A stretch of DNA of 64,000 nt, from assembly GCA_021234155.1 (NCBI GenBank), contig JAJEKV010000033.1:14209422-14273421 (forward strand), given 5' to 3'. A model generated the notes under the pieces. The model did no database searches, was not told the DNA's origin, and saw only the letters and a list, made by a program, of their open reading frames with translations. Within the stretch, counting starts at the first letter, position 1; each line of letters opens with the position of its first letter. Origin of the DNA: Isoetes taiwanensis (lineage: Eukaryota > Streptophyta > Lycopodiopsida > Isoetales > Isoetaceae). This document shows, one piece after another, positions 36,199-47,035 of the stretch. A program made the position numbers and the translations under genes.

Positions 36199-36751
36199 CT
36201 ACCTAGAACTCCCAGAGTTTCCCTCAACCTTGAGTTCCCAGAACTCCCCACGCACAAACGTGTAGTTGAGCAGCTCCTGAAGTGTCATAAAACACAGGAG
36301 TTGCGTGGCGCTGACTGCTCCCACTAAGAGTGGCATCATGTAGTGCGATGATGGAGTAATTTGCGCCCGGGTAGGCTGTCTAAACTGAACTAAGGGAGAC
36401 AGATTAAAATTTACGGAAGGAGGGAGTCTGAGCTCGTCTTCGGTTGCTAGAGTGAAATGAATGGGAGGAGGAAGGGTGCGTTTTTCTGTGGGCTCTGGTG
36501 GAGTAAAATGCATTGGTGGTGGCAAACGATGCGCAGGAGCAGGAGGTAGTGACGTGAACTGCACTGGTGGTGGAAGCCGACGTGTACAAACGGGAGGGCT
36601 GGGGCTTTGAGTTTCAGAGTCAGAAGTTTCCTGGCTAGCATTAACTTCTCTAATAGGATTTGTTTCCGTTAGGAATGGGTGTGAAAACCATGGGAGGAGG
36701 GAACTGGCGAGCGGGATGGGGTGGCTCCAACGCTCTCTTCTCTCCAGCCAT
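36199..36751 (-). pseudogene. Proline-rich repeat protein with a TATA palindrome upstream
   Basis: The most sensible start is the ATG at 36751 (minus), giving MAGEKRALEPPHPARQFPPP. A frame change near 36660-36690 then joins the frame that runs to 36199. The protein has at least five spaced copies of a short motif of the form [LF]PPP[VMI]xFT: FPPPMVFTP, LPPPVQFTS, LPPPMHFTP, LPPPIHFTL and LPPSVNFNL, separated by roughly 10-15 polar residues. No known domain was recognised. About 25 bp upstream of the ATG lies the palindrome GTATAAATTTATAC (36774-36787), a plausible TATA box, the same sequence arrayed at 46.0-48.3 kb. One frameshift, or a consensus error, makes its activity doubtful. Confidence 0.5.
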
Positions 36752-36773
36752 AGTGAGCACGTAGACACAGACA

Positions 36774-36787
36774 GTATAAATTTATAC
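36774..36787. promoter_or_regulatory. TATAAATTTATA palindrome, single copy
   Basis: The sequence GTATAAATTTATAC is perfectly self-complementary and reads as TATAAA on both strands. It lies a short distance upstream of the proline-rich ORF start at 36751 on the minus strand. A partial copy, CGATATAAAT, follows at 36791. Confidence 0.6.
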
Positions 36788-37016
36788 CGAACGATATAAA
36801 TACAGAGCGGTGAATATTGAAAAATGTTCGAGCGCCTACTTTCTTGGACTTTTTGGACTCTAGTGAATTTTTCTGTTTGCCTCCACTTCTTGCCCGTTTT
36901 TTTGAAAAATCCGCTCATCTAGCATCCAATTCAATCTAATCTCCTTGCTAGCTCTGTAGAGGCTAGCAATCCGTGATTGCTGCTACATGAATCCCTGCAA
37001 TTTCACTTACAGATGG

Positions 37017-37252
37017 ATACAAAATTCTTTGTCATCCTCCAAGACAGAGGCAGATTAACTTGTGGTCATCTAAAAGGATCTGCTTCACATCTTTGGCAAG
37101 CATTGGTTACACAAAATCTGTTCCCAGAGGAAAATTTCATTTCAGAATACACATTTGTGCCTAGCTGTGAAGAATTTGAAGTTGAAATTATACAATCTTG
37201 GTTAGAGGAATTTATTGGGAACAAAAATACAGAAGCCAGTGCCATTTTTTGA
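37017..37252 (+). CDS. Unknown acidic protein fragment
   Basis: An open frame of about 78 codons from ATG 37017 has sequence such as FFVILQDRGRLTCGHLKGSA and EEFEVEIIQSWLEEF. It has no recognised domain. It lies between the proline-rich ORF and LINE-3 and could be an exon of the palindrome-associated unit interrupted by LINE-3. It could also be a chance ORF. Confidence 0.3.
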
Positions 37253-37486
37253 GTAAATTGTGAGTGGACAGACACGAAATTGACAGTGAAATTGTACAAT
37301 GAAACAGGATTTGAACAATGAGGATGTTTTCTCTGATCTCTTAGTGATAGATTTGATTTAGTTTACCTTGGCATTCCCCTTCCAGTCTCTCCCCTCACCC
37401 TTCTTGCCTTCTCTTTAATCTTTTTCCCTCCATAATATTTTTATTTCCTCTCACGTGTCTCTGCTTTTTCTCCCTGAACCCTTTTC

Positions 37487-39939
37487 ATGGATATTAAAGG
37501 CAATTTCAGCCCTAAATTCCTTGCCTTCCTCCACGAGTTTGCCCATCTAGGAGACTCTGAGCGCCCGGTTTTGCTTCATCAGTTAAGACTTCTTCAAGAA
37601 AATCAAAAAAATTGTCTGCTCTTTGGTGATTTTTCTAATCTTCTTTCTGACAAGCAGATCATGCATCCTAGAACTCATAAGGTTCCAGTTTGGGATAACC
37701 TCTCAAAAGATCCTGATCTTCATGGTCGGGTACCATTTCTTCATCCCTCTACTCAAATTCCACTGCCATATGGAGTACCAAAACCTGTCAGAGATATCCA
37801 CGGTGATAATGCTTTGGATGCTGCTCTGCTGGAGGCTCGAGTTGGTGAAGGAAACAAACAAGCTTTATATCATGGTATTTCTTTAAATATCCCTTCTGTT
37901 CATTCCAAGGTGTCAACTCTGAAAGATACAGCTGTTCTAGTCAAGGTTAATAAATGTGGAATTAATCTTGGTAAATTGTGGACCTTCTGCCAAAACCTTC
38001 AAAAAGGTGTTCTCATCAAAGCTATGTATTGGCTAAACTATCCATTCATTATGATTGAATGTGAAAACTCCAGAACAGCAAATTTCCTTCTAAATCGAGG
38101 TCATCTGACTTTTGAAAGCTTTCAAATAAGCTTCCTTAAATGGAATCCCAAGTTAGACACATCCTCTTTAGATTCCTTGTGTATAGCCTCCACCACTTTA
38201 CAGGGGCTTAGTCCAATCTACTGGAATGAGGATTGCTTCAAATTACTTTTTAACTCCATTGGCACATATATTTCCACTGAATACTCCCCTGAGAGACCTC
38301 CTAGAGCCTTCATTCAAATTGATCTCACTAAACCTGTGCCTACCACATTACCCTTCTCTGATGCTTTTGGACAGAAATCACTCCTATCACTAAGATGGTC
38401 AGGTCTACCTCCTCTTTGTCAGAACTGTGATTACAGGCATTTGTGGTATGAAAATTGTAAAATATCTTCTACCAAGCAAGCAGAGATCATTGAGATTGAA
38501 AATCCATCAAAGGAATCAAATGTGGCAACCAAAATGCAAAATTCTGCTGAAACAATGTCACACAAGAACAACAGTCCACAAGTTCTACAAGGGCCAACTT
38601 CATTGGAAGATCCAAGTAAAACTAATAATTTTGCTTGGAAAAGAGTGAATGGATCCCAAAGAAGAATTCAGAAAAATAGACTTGAGAAGGATAAGCAAAA
38701 TAGTTCACAAGGGCTGCTTATCTCAGAATTGACATCAAACAGCATTTCTCAAAAAGGATGGCAACCAAATCAAAATAATTCTGGAATCAAAGTCATCCAA
38801 AAATATGGTGAATTCAACCATAAAGGCAAGGCTCCTATGGACCAGGCTGCAAGATTAACAGAGGATCTGAATTCCACACTGGATAGAATTATTCAGGATG
38901 CTAAAAACCTGAATAATTCTAGAATTTCAAGTCACTTGAATCTCAAGCAAAAAAGTAAGGGAGATTCATTACTTAGACAAGGCCATACTTCAATCCACAG
39001 AAATATGAACACATTGGTATAAAAGACAAGAAGACCTCGACCTCACTAAGTGATACTTCTGCTCCAAAAATAGTAATGCCAACATCAATTCCAGATTCTG
39101 AGCTGGACACAAGCTACAATGAGAATGACAATGTTAAAAAAGCTGAAAAGGAGGATAAGGTTCTCTGCTACAACCATTTCCAGGTACTTGCAGATAATAA
39201 TACTAACCATGATTCTAGTAATTTACTGAATTCTGAAAATCATGACCATTTGATTGATCATCCTGTTCAACCCTCATCCAACTCACCTGCAGACTTTTCT
39301 TCCAAACCATCTCCCCTGAATTCCACTATCCAGTTTGAACCCCTTATTAATTTGGAAATAAATTGGCCTTCTGTGAACCATGGCTGCCAGTCCATTTCTA
39401 TAGATGTTGAGAAGCAATTGGCTACCCTTCAAGAAGGTATATGGCACATGAGTTCAGGTCAATGTTTTACAGCTCAAACTCGAGATCAGGCTGATACAGA
39501 CCAAACTAAAGAAATTGAGAAAGAAAAGGATGTGGTACTTGATACACCTGACAGACAATGTTCTCAAAGTGGCAAAGCAGACCCTCAAAGCCTCAGCCCT
39601 GAGATCATCCTCAACACTCAAGACATGGAGAAAGATGCCCAACCTTCCAGGCAAGTCCCTTTTCATAATAGCTCTAAGAAATGTCTGTTTAATAACTCTA
39701 CAAATAGTATGTTTGAGTTCATCCCAGGTGGTGTTTCTGACAGTGAAGATGAGATTGACTCTATTAAGGAGAACTTGGAGAATGCTAAATGGGGAGATGA
39801 TGAGCTGTTAAAGGATACCTATCTGAACACTAAACCTTCATCTAAACCTTTGTCTATTCTAAAGGACTCTAATACTCCTGCTAATAATACAAGAAGTAGA
39901 AAACTAAAACAAGTCTCTAAGAGGGCTAAAAAAAAGTAG
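37487..39939 (+). pseudogene. LINE-3 ORF1, one frameshift
   Basis: This is an L1 ORF1-type RNA-binding protein of about 815 residues if the frame change near 39005 is ignored (37487-39022, then 39076-39939 in another frame). Residues about 130-300 form the DUF4283-like region (VLIKAMYWLNYPFIMIECEN, SGLPPLCQNC). A zinc-knuckle-like CQNCDYRHLWYENC follows. It has one residue fewer than the usual C-x2-C-x4-H-x4-C spacing and lacks the Gly. The rest is a low-complexity Asn/Ser/Lys-rich tail ending in a basic run. It would form the ribonucleoprotein particle with element RNA. Confidence 0.75.
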
Positions 39940-39985
39940 TGAGTGTGATCTTTCATTTTCTCTGCTTCTGATTATCTTTTTCTCT

Positions 39986-42900
39986 ATGAGGATAATTAGT
40001 TGGAATTTAAGAGGAATTAAGGGGCCCCTAAAGAGAAGGAGGGCAATTGCTCAACTCAGACAATATAATGCTGACATTATATTGCTGCAAGAAATGAAGC
40101 TCCCCAAATTCGAGGCATCTAATTTGGGTGACTGGATCTACCCTGGGGCTTCCTCCATATGGATGGAAGCAAATGGAACTAAAGGTGGAATGTGTATTAT
40201 CTGGAAAAATCTCCGTCATATCTCCTTCTGCAATAGCATTTCCAAAATGTGGCAAGCTGTAACTTTCTCATTAAATAACTCCACCTTTGGTGTTATTAAT
40301 ATTTATGCTTCTACCTGCCCCAAAGATAGAGAAAAGCTCTGGCCTGAACTTAGCTCTTGGATCATTAGCAACTCATCTGTAGATTGGATTATGGGAGGGG
40401 ATTTCAATAACACTCCAGCTTGGGACTTGAAATTGGGGAATAAAATAAATATGTCTTTAACTGAAAAAAGGAACTGGGATAATTTTATTGCTGACTCCTC
40501 CCTAATTCATATTCCATCTTCCACCTCTATATTCACTTGGTCCAATAAGCAGAAAGATCAAGATAGAGTCTATTGTGCTTTAGATAGATTTTATATCTCC
40601 AATCCAAATTCAGATTTCTGGGATAATTGCTTTGTAACAAGTGATGAAGGTACATCCATCTCGGATCACCAACCTCAATTTCTCAGTACCAAGCATCTTC
40701 TGAATTCTCCAAGAGATGGTAATATTCCCTTTAAGTTGAATTGCTCTCTGCTGCAGAATAGCTCATTCCAACAAGAGTTCTCTCAGTTCTATCAATCTAT
40801 TGAGTCTATGCATCCAAATCATTCCATGAAACACTTCTACCACAAGATTAAAAAATCTAAGGAATGGATTAAGAGCTGGGCTAAAAACAAGCATATGGCC
40901 AAAGTGCAAGAGAAGGAAAATCTAATGAATAAAATGAAGGAGATAAGATATCTGCTCCAGATTGACCCTTTGAACTCTAATCTTCATGTTGGTGAGGAGC
41001 TCCTTGAGAGGTATCTGAAAAGTATAGAAGAGAGAGAAGCCAAGTTCTCTGCCATTAAATGCAAGATTAAATATAATAGTGAGCTAGACTATGGCAGCTC
41101 TAAATTTTTCTTCAGAGTGGCTAAAAACAGGCTTTTAAAAAATTCTATAAATCAAGTAAACAATGGCTCTGGCTCTATGCTCACCTCGACCTCTGAGATC
41201 AAAAATTTCTTCTATGATAGTTACTCTTCTCTTTTTAAGAAGACTGAGCTTAATGCAAATGAGATTTTAGCCAAAGATAAATTTAAAGTGATTTAAATGC
41301 AGTATTGCCAAATTCCATTGATAGCATGGATGTATCCTTTACCTCAATCCCTACTGAAGATGAGATTTACAAGACTCTACAGAGTTTCTCTATAAACAAA
41401 TCTCCTGGCCCTGATGGATTTCCTCCAGAATTCTTCATAAAATTCTGGGAAATTATGAAATTCGACATTATTGGTCTTGTGCATGGTTTTTGGGCCTCTG
41501 GTAACTTGCACTCTTCTATCTCTGCTGGTTTCATTACCTTAGTGCCAAAAGTAGATAATCCTACATCTTTTGCTGAATGGAGGCCAATATCTCTAACAAA
41601 TTCTTCCTACAAACTATGTGCTAAAATAATTGCCAGCAGAATTCAGGCTTATTTACAGAAAAATATCAGTGTCAACCAATCTGCCTTTCTACCCAACAGA
41701 TTTATTCTAGATAACTACATCAGTGCAATGGAAGGTCTTCACTGGAATAGGATATCAAATCAGTCTTGCATTCTTCTAAAATTGGACTTCAAGAGAGCAT
41801 TTGACACTGTTGACTGGAACTTCATTGACTTGGCTTTAAATAAAATGGGTTTCCATCCTAAACTCATTACTCTTATTCATGGTCTGAATTCCATGTCCAA
41901 TTCTGCTATTCTAATAAATGGATCTCCCTCCAAATTTTTTCCTTTGGCCAAGGAGTAAGGCAAGGCTACCCTTTAGCTCCATATATCTTCCTCATTGTGG
42001 CTGAGATGCTCACGAGATGTGTAGTCAGTATGCAAAATTCTGGATCTTTAATTGGTCTCAAGCTTCCAAATAACTTAGACATTCTCACTATATCTCAATA
42101 TGCTGATGATACGTTTGCCTTCCTAGATTCCAATCCTGCCAATGTGAGTAGATTTTTGGATCTCATTAGAAATTTCTCAGCTGCCTCAGGGGTCCACTTA
42201 AACCTTGGCAAAAGCAAAATCATTGGTGATGTAGACCATTCTTCCATTTGTGGAATTTCTGTTCTAAGTTGCAATCAAGCCTCGAATCTCTTAGGTATGC
42301 CTCTCTGGATAAAGAGAAAATTAAATAATTTCAGGAATTGTCTTTCCTTTGCAGGTAGAACAATTATTGCAAATTCAGTGCTAGCATCTTCCCATGTTTA
42401 TTTCTCATCTGCCCTTGTAGCACCTAAAGCTATTTACTCTGAATTGGAGAAAACTATCAGAAACTTCATCTGGAATGGATCTCACCTAGTTAACTGGAAG
42501 TCAATTGCTAGACCAAAGACCTTTGGAGGTCTAGGCTGCAAGAATCTCTACCTGCAAGCTTGCTCCCTTGCAGGTAAATACATATGGAGATCAATTAGAG
42601 GTGATTGCTCCCCTGCCTCTCAATTTGTAACTCATTGGTTAAAAGCTTCATATCCTACAGGGCATCCAAGTATTAAAAGTTCCCTTCCTGAATCTGCCTT
42701 TGTTGAGCTTCATCCTGCTCCAAATACCTCCCCTTTAATGAGGAATTTAATTAAGGCCTGGAATCTGATCCATCCTGTGCTTCAGAAAAATGATCTCTCA
42801 GCTGCCACCATGAACACAAGCTTGTTTTGGTCTCCAATTTTTTCGGATCATAACTCTAAAGTAATGGCCATAAAGCATCCAAGGATTTACAGTAAATGGT

Positions 42901-43763
42901 CTAATATTGGAATATCTACTATCAAAGATCTTTACAAGAACAATAACTCTATTTTATCTTGGACTGCTGTGAAGCTTGCTCTTAAAGGAACTTCCACTGA
43001 TAAAAAGATCTACCTTCACTTCAAATCAATTTTGGCTAACTTCAATAAGTTTAATGACTACAGCAGATCTATTGGTTGTTCTATAAATGGGAGGTTGAAT
43101 TATAAGGTCAAAGATATTTACAATCTGCTAAATGTCAATGATTCTCCAATAAAGGCTAGTGAGAAATGGAATTTGAATCAAAATCAGACTTTGGATTTGT
43201 TTAAAAATATCTGGGAATCTTACTGCTCTCCAAAGATTTGTTTTTTTATTTGGTTGATAGCTCACAAAAGCCTCACGAATTTGGTCTCACTCTCCAAAAG
43301 ATGTACTGTTTCCACTGTGTGTCACTCTGGTTGTCTCCAGGATGAAACTTTAGAACATATTTTTCTTTGTCCTGAGTTGAGCCCTTTCTGGACTTGGTTT
43401 TTTAACAAACTTGGCAATCATCTCAAGAACAGAAACATCAACTCTATCATTGATTTCATTCAACAGGGAGACATTATAGCCAATACTCTGGTCCACACTG
43501 CCTTGTGGAATATATGGAAGTCCAGAAATAGAATTCTTTATTCTTCTAAAAATATGTCTGTTTTTTGGATTAAAATGCATTTCCAATTTGATGTTGAGGC
43601 AATGGCTACATGTCATAAGAGGAAACATGGAGACAACTACAACTCCAGCTGGAACTCATTGGGGTTTTTCAGGGGCCACTTTGACTTATTTGTTTCTAAA
43701 TTAAATGTTGTGGATTCTAATGCTCCATTCTCTGATTCTGACAGAATACATAATGTTCCTTAG
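39986..43763 (+). pseudogene. LINE-3 ORF2: APE endonuclease, reverse transcriptase, zinc-binding tail
   Basis: The ORF starts MRIISWNLRGIKGPLKRRR. The AP-type endonuclease motifs are SWNLRG, LLQEMKL, GGDFNN and SDHQP (39990-40680). Reverse transcriptase motifs are SPGPDGFPPEFF (41400), PISLTNSSYKLCAKIIASRI (41585), LKLDFKRAFDTVDW (41780), RQGYPLAP (41960) and the catalytic QYADD (YADD codons at 42099-42110). The C-terminal zf-RVT region is near 43310-43375 with ETLEHIFLCPE, then LWNIWKSRNRILY. Frame changes occur near 41290, where FKVI is followed by a stop, and near 41945. All catalytic residues that can be read are intact, so the copy is recently dead or carries consensus errors. Confidence 0.88.
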
Positions 43764-43767
43764 AGGG

Positions 43768-44226
43768 GAAGGTGCTACAAAGTTGGATACTGATATTGAT
43801 AACTATGAGGTCACTTTGCATCAGAGTCGGCCAACTAAGAAGAGAAAATTGACCCTGAAAGAATTGTGTGACATGACTGATGAGTTCATCCAGGAAGTAG
43901 AAAGTTCAAGAAAAAGGGAAGCTCTTTGGGCAGAGGTGTTCACGAGAGAATTCATGCAAATGCACATTATGTTTGAGTTCATCTTCAATACGCATTTCAG
44001 TATGTCAGAGAGGCAGTTATCGAAATACAGGGAATTATATTATAGCCATAAGCTTCTCACAGATTTACATGGTATATTGCTGCTGCTCATGGGAAAGGAA
44101 AGCCTAAGTTCACTGCTGTTACAAAATGATTGTGGTAAAAACAGATATTCACATGGCTCCACAACTGATTTTTACAGACATTACAATCAGTGGTTCGATA
44201 GAAATCTGGACAGCAGCCATAGCTAG
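43768..44226 (+). CDS. Unknown helical protein segment after LINE-3
   Basis: From about 43768 the open frame no longer resembles a LINE: TKLDTDIDNYEVTLHQ, PTKKRKLTLKELCDMTDEFI, EALWAEVFTREFMQMH, ERQLSKYRELYYSHKLL. It has a basic PTKKRK patch that could be a nuclear signal, and helical character. No family was recognised. It may be an exon of the palindrome-associated unit, separated from 37017-37252 by LINE-3. Confidence 0.35.
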   Translation, partial: EGATKLDTDIDNYEVTLHQSRPTKKRKLTLKELCDMTDEFIQEVESSRKREALWAEVFTREFMQMHIMFEFIFNTHFSMSERQLSKYRELYYSHKLLTDLHGILLLLMGKESLSSLLLQNDCGKNRYSHGSTTDFYRHYNQWFDRNLDSSHS

Positions 44227-44576
44227 TCTTCCCTTGATTTTGGACCTCTGCTTACTCTGCCTTTCATCTTCCTATCCATTGCAGATGGTCAATCCCATGA
44301 TTTTCATGATTCAGTTAGGAATCATGGATAGTATTTTTGTTTGCTTTTGCAGGGAAAAGAGGATCTCAACTCTATAAAACACTTGACTTCAAAGGTTCTC
44401 TTCTCCAAATTTGGATTTGGATATCTCTCTCTACTATGGGAGCTGACACTACTGATACTTTCTCCACATATTCGGATATTATGTTTTAAAGTTTCATGGC
44501 TACATTATTCTCATATTTCTTATTTGATGCTCACTCTAAATGAGTATCCTTTTTCTAACCATAACCCTGCTATATA
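44227..44576. other. Short unassigned stretch with splice-like acceptors
   Basis: TTGCAG and TTTGCAG acceptors at about 44279-44284 and 44346-44352 suggest remnants of introns, but no coherent exon can be read. It ends where LINE-4 begins. Confidence 0.3.
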
Positions 44577-45971
44577 GCAGCTTGGTTTATGGCTTGTATG
44601 GCTTTATCTAATGCAACGACATCTCGATGCCCTGGACACATTTTGTCAAGCGACTGATATGCGCGTCAACTTGGCCAAGACTAAGGTGGTTTTCATATCA
44701 TCTTCACGACAGCCGAGGATCCCCTCCTTCCGTTACCGAGGGCAGAATGTGGAAGTAGCATCCACATACAAATATTTGGGAGTGGAGTTTCCGTCTACTA
44801 TGCACTGGGACACATCCATACGGCTACGAGTTACGGCGGGCTGGAAAGCACTATATGCAATGCAAAACAATAGTCATAGAGCGGAGTTGTATGATTGGAC
44901 CCATCAGTCACACCTGTTCAAAGTCTTAGTGGAGCTGTCCTTTTATACGGGGTTGAAGTATGGGGCCCGATGAGTATCCCTCGCTACTTGGAATGACTTG
45001 GAGCAAAAGAGAAAGCCTTCTTGGTACGCGAGCACTAGGGGTGAAGTCCACGGTCCCATATCAAATTCTACTGCAGGAAACAGATTCTTGCCTCTTCTTG
45101 AGGGCGGCCCTTGATCGCCACATTGTCTATTTTCGGAAGGTGGTCAACATGGACGATGCTCGTCTCCCAAAACTAGCTTATATCATGGCAATGGGGCCAC
45201 AAGCGCCTCAAGGCCTCTTTGGAGAGGAAAAGAGAGCTCAATGGATGGCTAGATGGAATGTGCAGGGAGCAGGTGCATACATGTGCAAACAGAGGCGATC
45301 GCCATAGCTTGAGGCAATATCTTGACGCTTGCTTCATCGCCAAGCTTTGGGATGCCGCCCTTGAACAAAGGTCAAGACAAAGACACTACCGGCGCCACAT
45401 AAATCCCACATTGGAACGAGGCCCACAATGCTACTGCGCACCCACTTGCCCATGAAAAGACGAGACTCATTGCCTCCATTCGCATTGGGGGCACATCATC
45501 TTCGAATTGAGACAGCAGATGGATTGGTGAGCCACGTCGGGGCGGGCTCTGTCAATGCCGCCAAATGGGAGTCATTGAGGATGAATCTCATACCCTTCAA
45601 AGTTGCCCAACATATGATCAAATCCGGACGCTTATGCCGAAGTTGGTCGGGCCCGCCAGCCGCTACATGTGACATTGAGCACGCAGATCCGTGACGGATG
45701 CTAGGATCATACCTTCAGGAGGTCATGGACATGCGAGATCAGCTATGTCCTCGCACGCACTTGACATGTACATACACATTTATTTCACGATGATGTATAC
45801 TTTGCGGTTTGACAAAGATTCTTATTATCGCTACGGTTTTTCCTCGAAAACCCTTCGGGCTGGGGTTTTTAACCCGAGACAAGTAATAAGTTTGTCAAGG
45901 CTCCTTCTGGGTCCCATAGGCCGATTGGTCTCAGTGGACGATAAAAAAACTATTCTATTCTATTCTATTCT

Positions 45972-46003
<32 letters not shown>
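44577..46003 (+). mobile_element. LINE-4: 5'-truncated LINE with (TTCTA)n/poly(A) tail
   Basis: The sequence starts inside a reverse transcriptase thumb region (DMRVNLAKTKVVFISSSRQP, FRYRGQNVEV, STYKYLGVEF), a signature of non-LTR elements of a clade different from LINE-1 to LINE-3. It continues in alternating frames through RIWRW-like coding pieces (44960-45307, 45219-45455, 45428-45694). The 3' end is CTATTCTATTCTATTCTC followed by a ~31 bp A run ending at 46003. It is heavily frameshifted and dead. Confidence 0.75.
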
Positions 46004-46005
<2 letters not shown>

Positions 46006-46175
46006 CGAAGCACAAAGGAATGAGAACGGTATAAATTTATAGAGAGCGCGATAAATTTATCCGAAAGCGAAGCACAAGGAACAGACAAGCAGTATAAATT
46101 TATACTAGAGAGCGATAAATTTATCTGCATTACTGTAAAAAATCAAACAAACAGAGGCGGTATAAATTTATACAA
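46004..46175. repeat. Palindrome cluster 1 (TATAAATTTATA)
   Basis: Five copies or partial copies of the TATAAATTTATA core are interspersed with a repeated GCGAAGCACAAGGAA sequence. They are less regular than the main array at 46480. The segment begins directly after the LINE-4 A run with ATGCGAAGCA, also found at 48409. Confidence 0.75.
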
Positions 46176-46479
46176 AAACTTCAGAGTATCGTATAAGAAA
46201 TGTTATGGAAAAATTCTATACGGAAGCACACATGGCAGTAGTACTTAAGGGCGGGAGGGGCGCGTCCATTATCTATATACGCTGCTTGGATTCGAAGGCG
46301 CTCGCGATCTGCCTTATATAGACACCCCTATTTGCTACTCCCAGCAGCTATAAGCATCTCCATTACGGACATGGCCACGTAAGTTTCTAACATGTACCTT
46401 TTTAATTCTGCGTTTCTTTTAATCTCTTGAATGTTCTCCTGTCTTTGGTTTATCGAATTTATACCGAGCTGAACTCTAT
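46176..46479 (+). promoter_or_regulatory. Promoter-like segment with TATATA motifs and ATG plus splice donor
   Basis: The segment contains CTATATACG near 46272 and CTTATATAGAC near 46312, then ATGGCCAC at 46371 directly followed by the consensus donor GTAAGT. This looks like the promoter, tiny first coding exon and intron start of a gene whose body is at 47036-48421. The phase between this mini-exon and the next exon does not fit cleanly, so the link is tentative. Confidence 0.35.
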
Positions 46480-46797
46480 TGGTATAAATTTATACAGAGT
46501 CTGAACTCTTTCGATATAAATTTATAATGAGGGGGTGGTCTCTCGGTATAAATTTATACCGCGGGTAAATTTATACCGGGAGAGTTCTCCTGCGGTATAA
46601 ATTTATACCGACGAGGTTCTAAGCGGTATAAATTTATACCGCCCGTGTTCACGTGGTATAAATTTATACCGAGCGAGCAAGGGCGGTATAAATTTATACC
46701 GCTTAGAACCTTGTCGGGTTAAATTTATCCCGTCAGTGTGTCTTTCGGTATAAATTTATACAGCTGGAGAACTCTTGCGGTGTAAATTTATACCGTT
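46480..46797. repeat. Main array of GGTATAAATTTATACC palindromes
   Basis: About eleven copies of a 16-18 bp perfect or near-perfect palindrome (C)GGTATAAATTTATACC(G) occur every 31-40 bp in 320 bp, at about 46481, 46512, 46543, 46563, 46592, 46622, 46654, 46683, 46716, 46746 and 46778. The spacers differ in sequence. Copies 6 and 8 with their flanks form ~31 bp inverted arms. The core is TATAAA on both strands. The regular spacing suggests protein-binding sites or tandem TATA elements rather than random satellite DNA. Confidence 0.85.
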
Positions 46798-47035
46798 GCC
46801 TCGGAAATTGGTAAAAACTCTTACAATTTACAAGACTTTAGTGTGTTTTAGGAGTTAAAGCAACGGAGAAAAGGGTAAAATAACAGCTCACAGAGGTCCT
46901 CAAAGACAACATTTTTAGTACATAATTACAGAAAAATCTTAGGTAAACCCATCTTCCGTGATGTTTAAGCCTGTTTTAAGGATTACCATTAAAGGCAAAG
47001 GTCAGCAGTCAGCTCCGAAGCCCCAATCCTACTGA

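Larger units (their letters stand above)
37330..43767 (+). mobile_element. LINE-3: nearly intact L1-type retrotransposon
   Basis: A pyrimidine-rich 5' leader is followed by ORF1 (37487-39939) and ORF2 (39986-43763) separated by 46 bp, the classic L1 layout of plants. Only three single-base-type frame changes are visible over 6.3 kb, so it is the youngest LINE here. I cannot place the exact ends: no poly(A) tail is visible after ORF2 and target duplications were not found. Confidence 0.85.

Noticed and set aside
46480-46797. CRISPR-like or centromeric satellite reading of the palindrome array
   Set aside because: Units are short perfect palindromes with non-conserved spacers and only ~11 copies; no cas genes and not megabase-scale.
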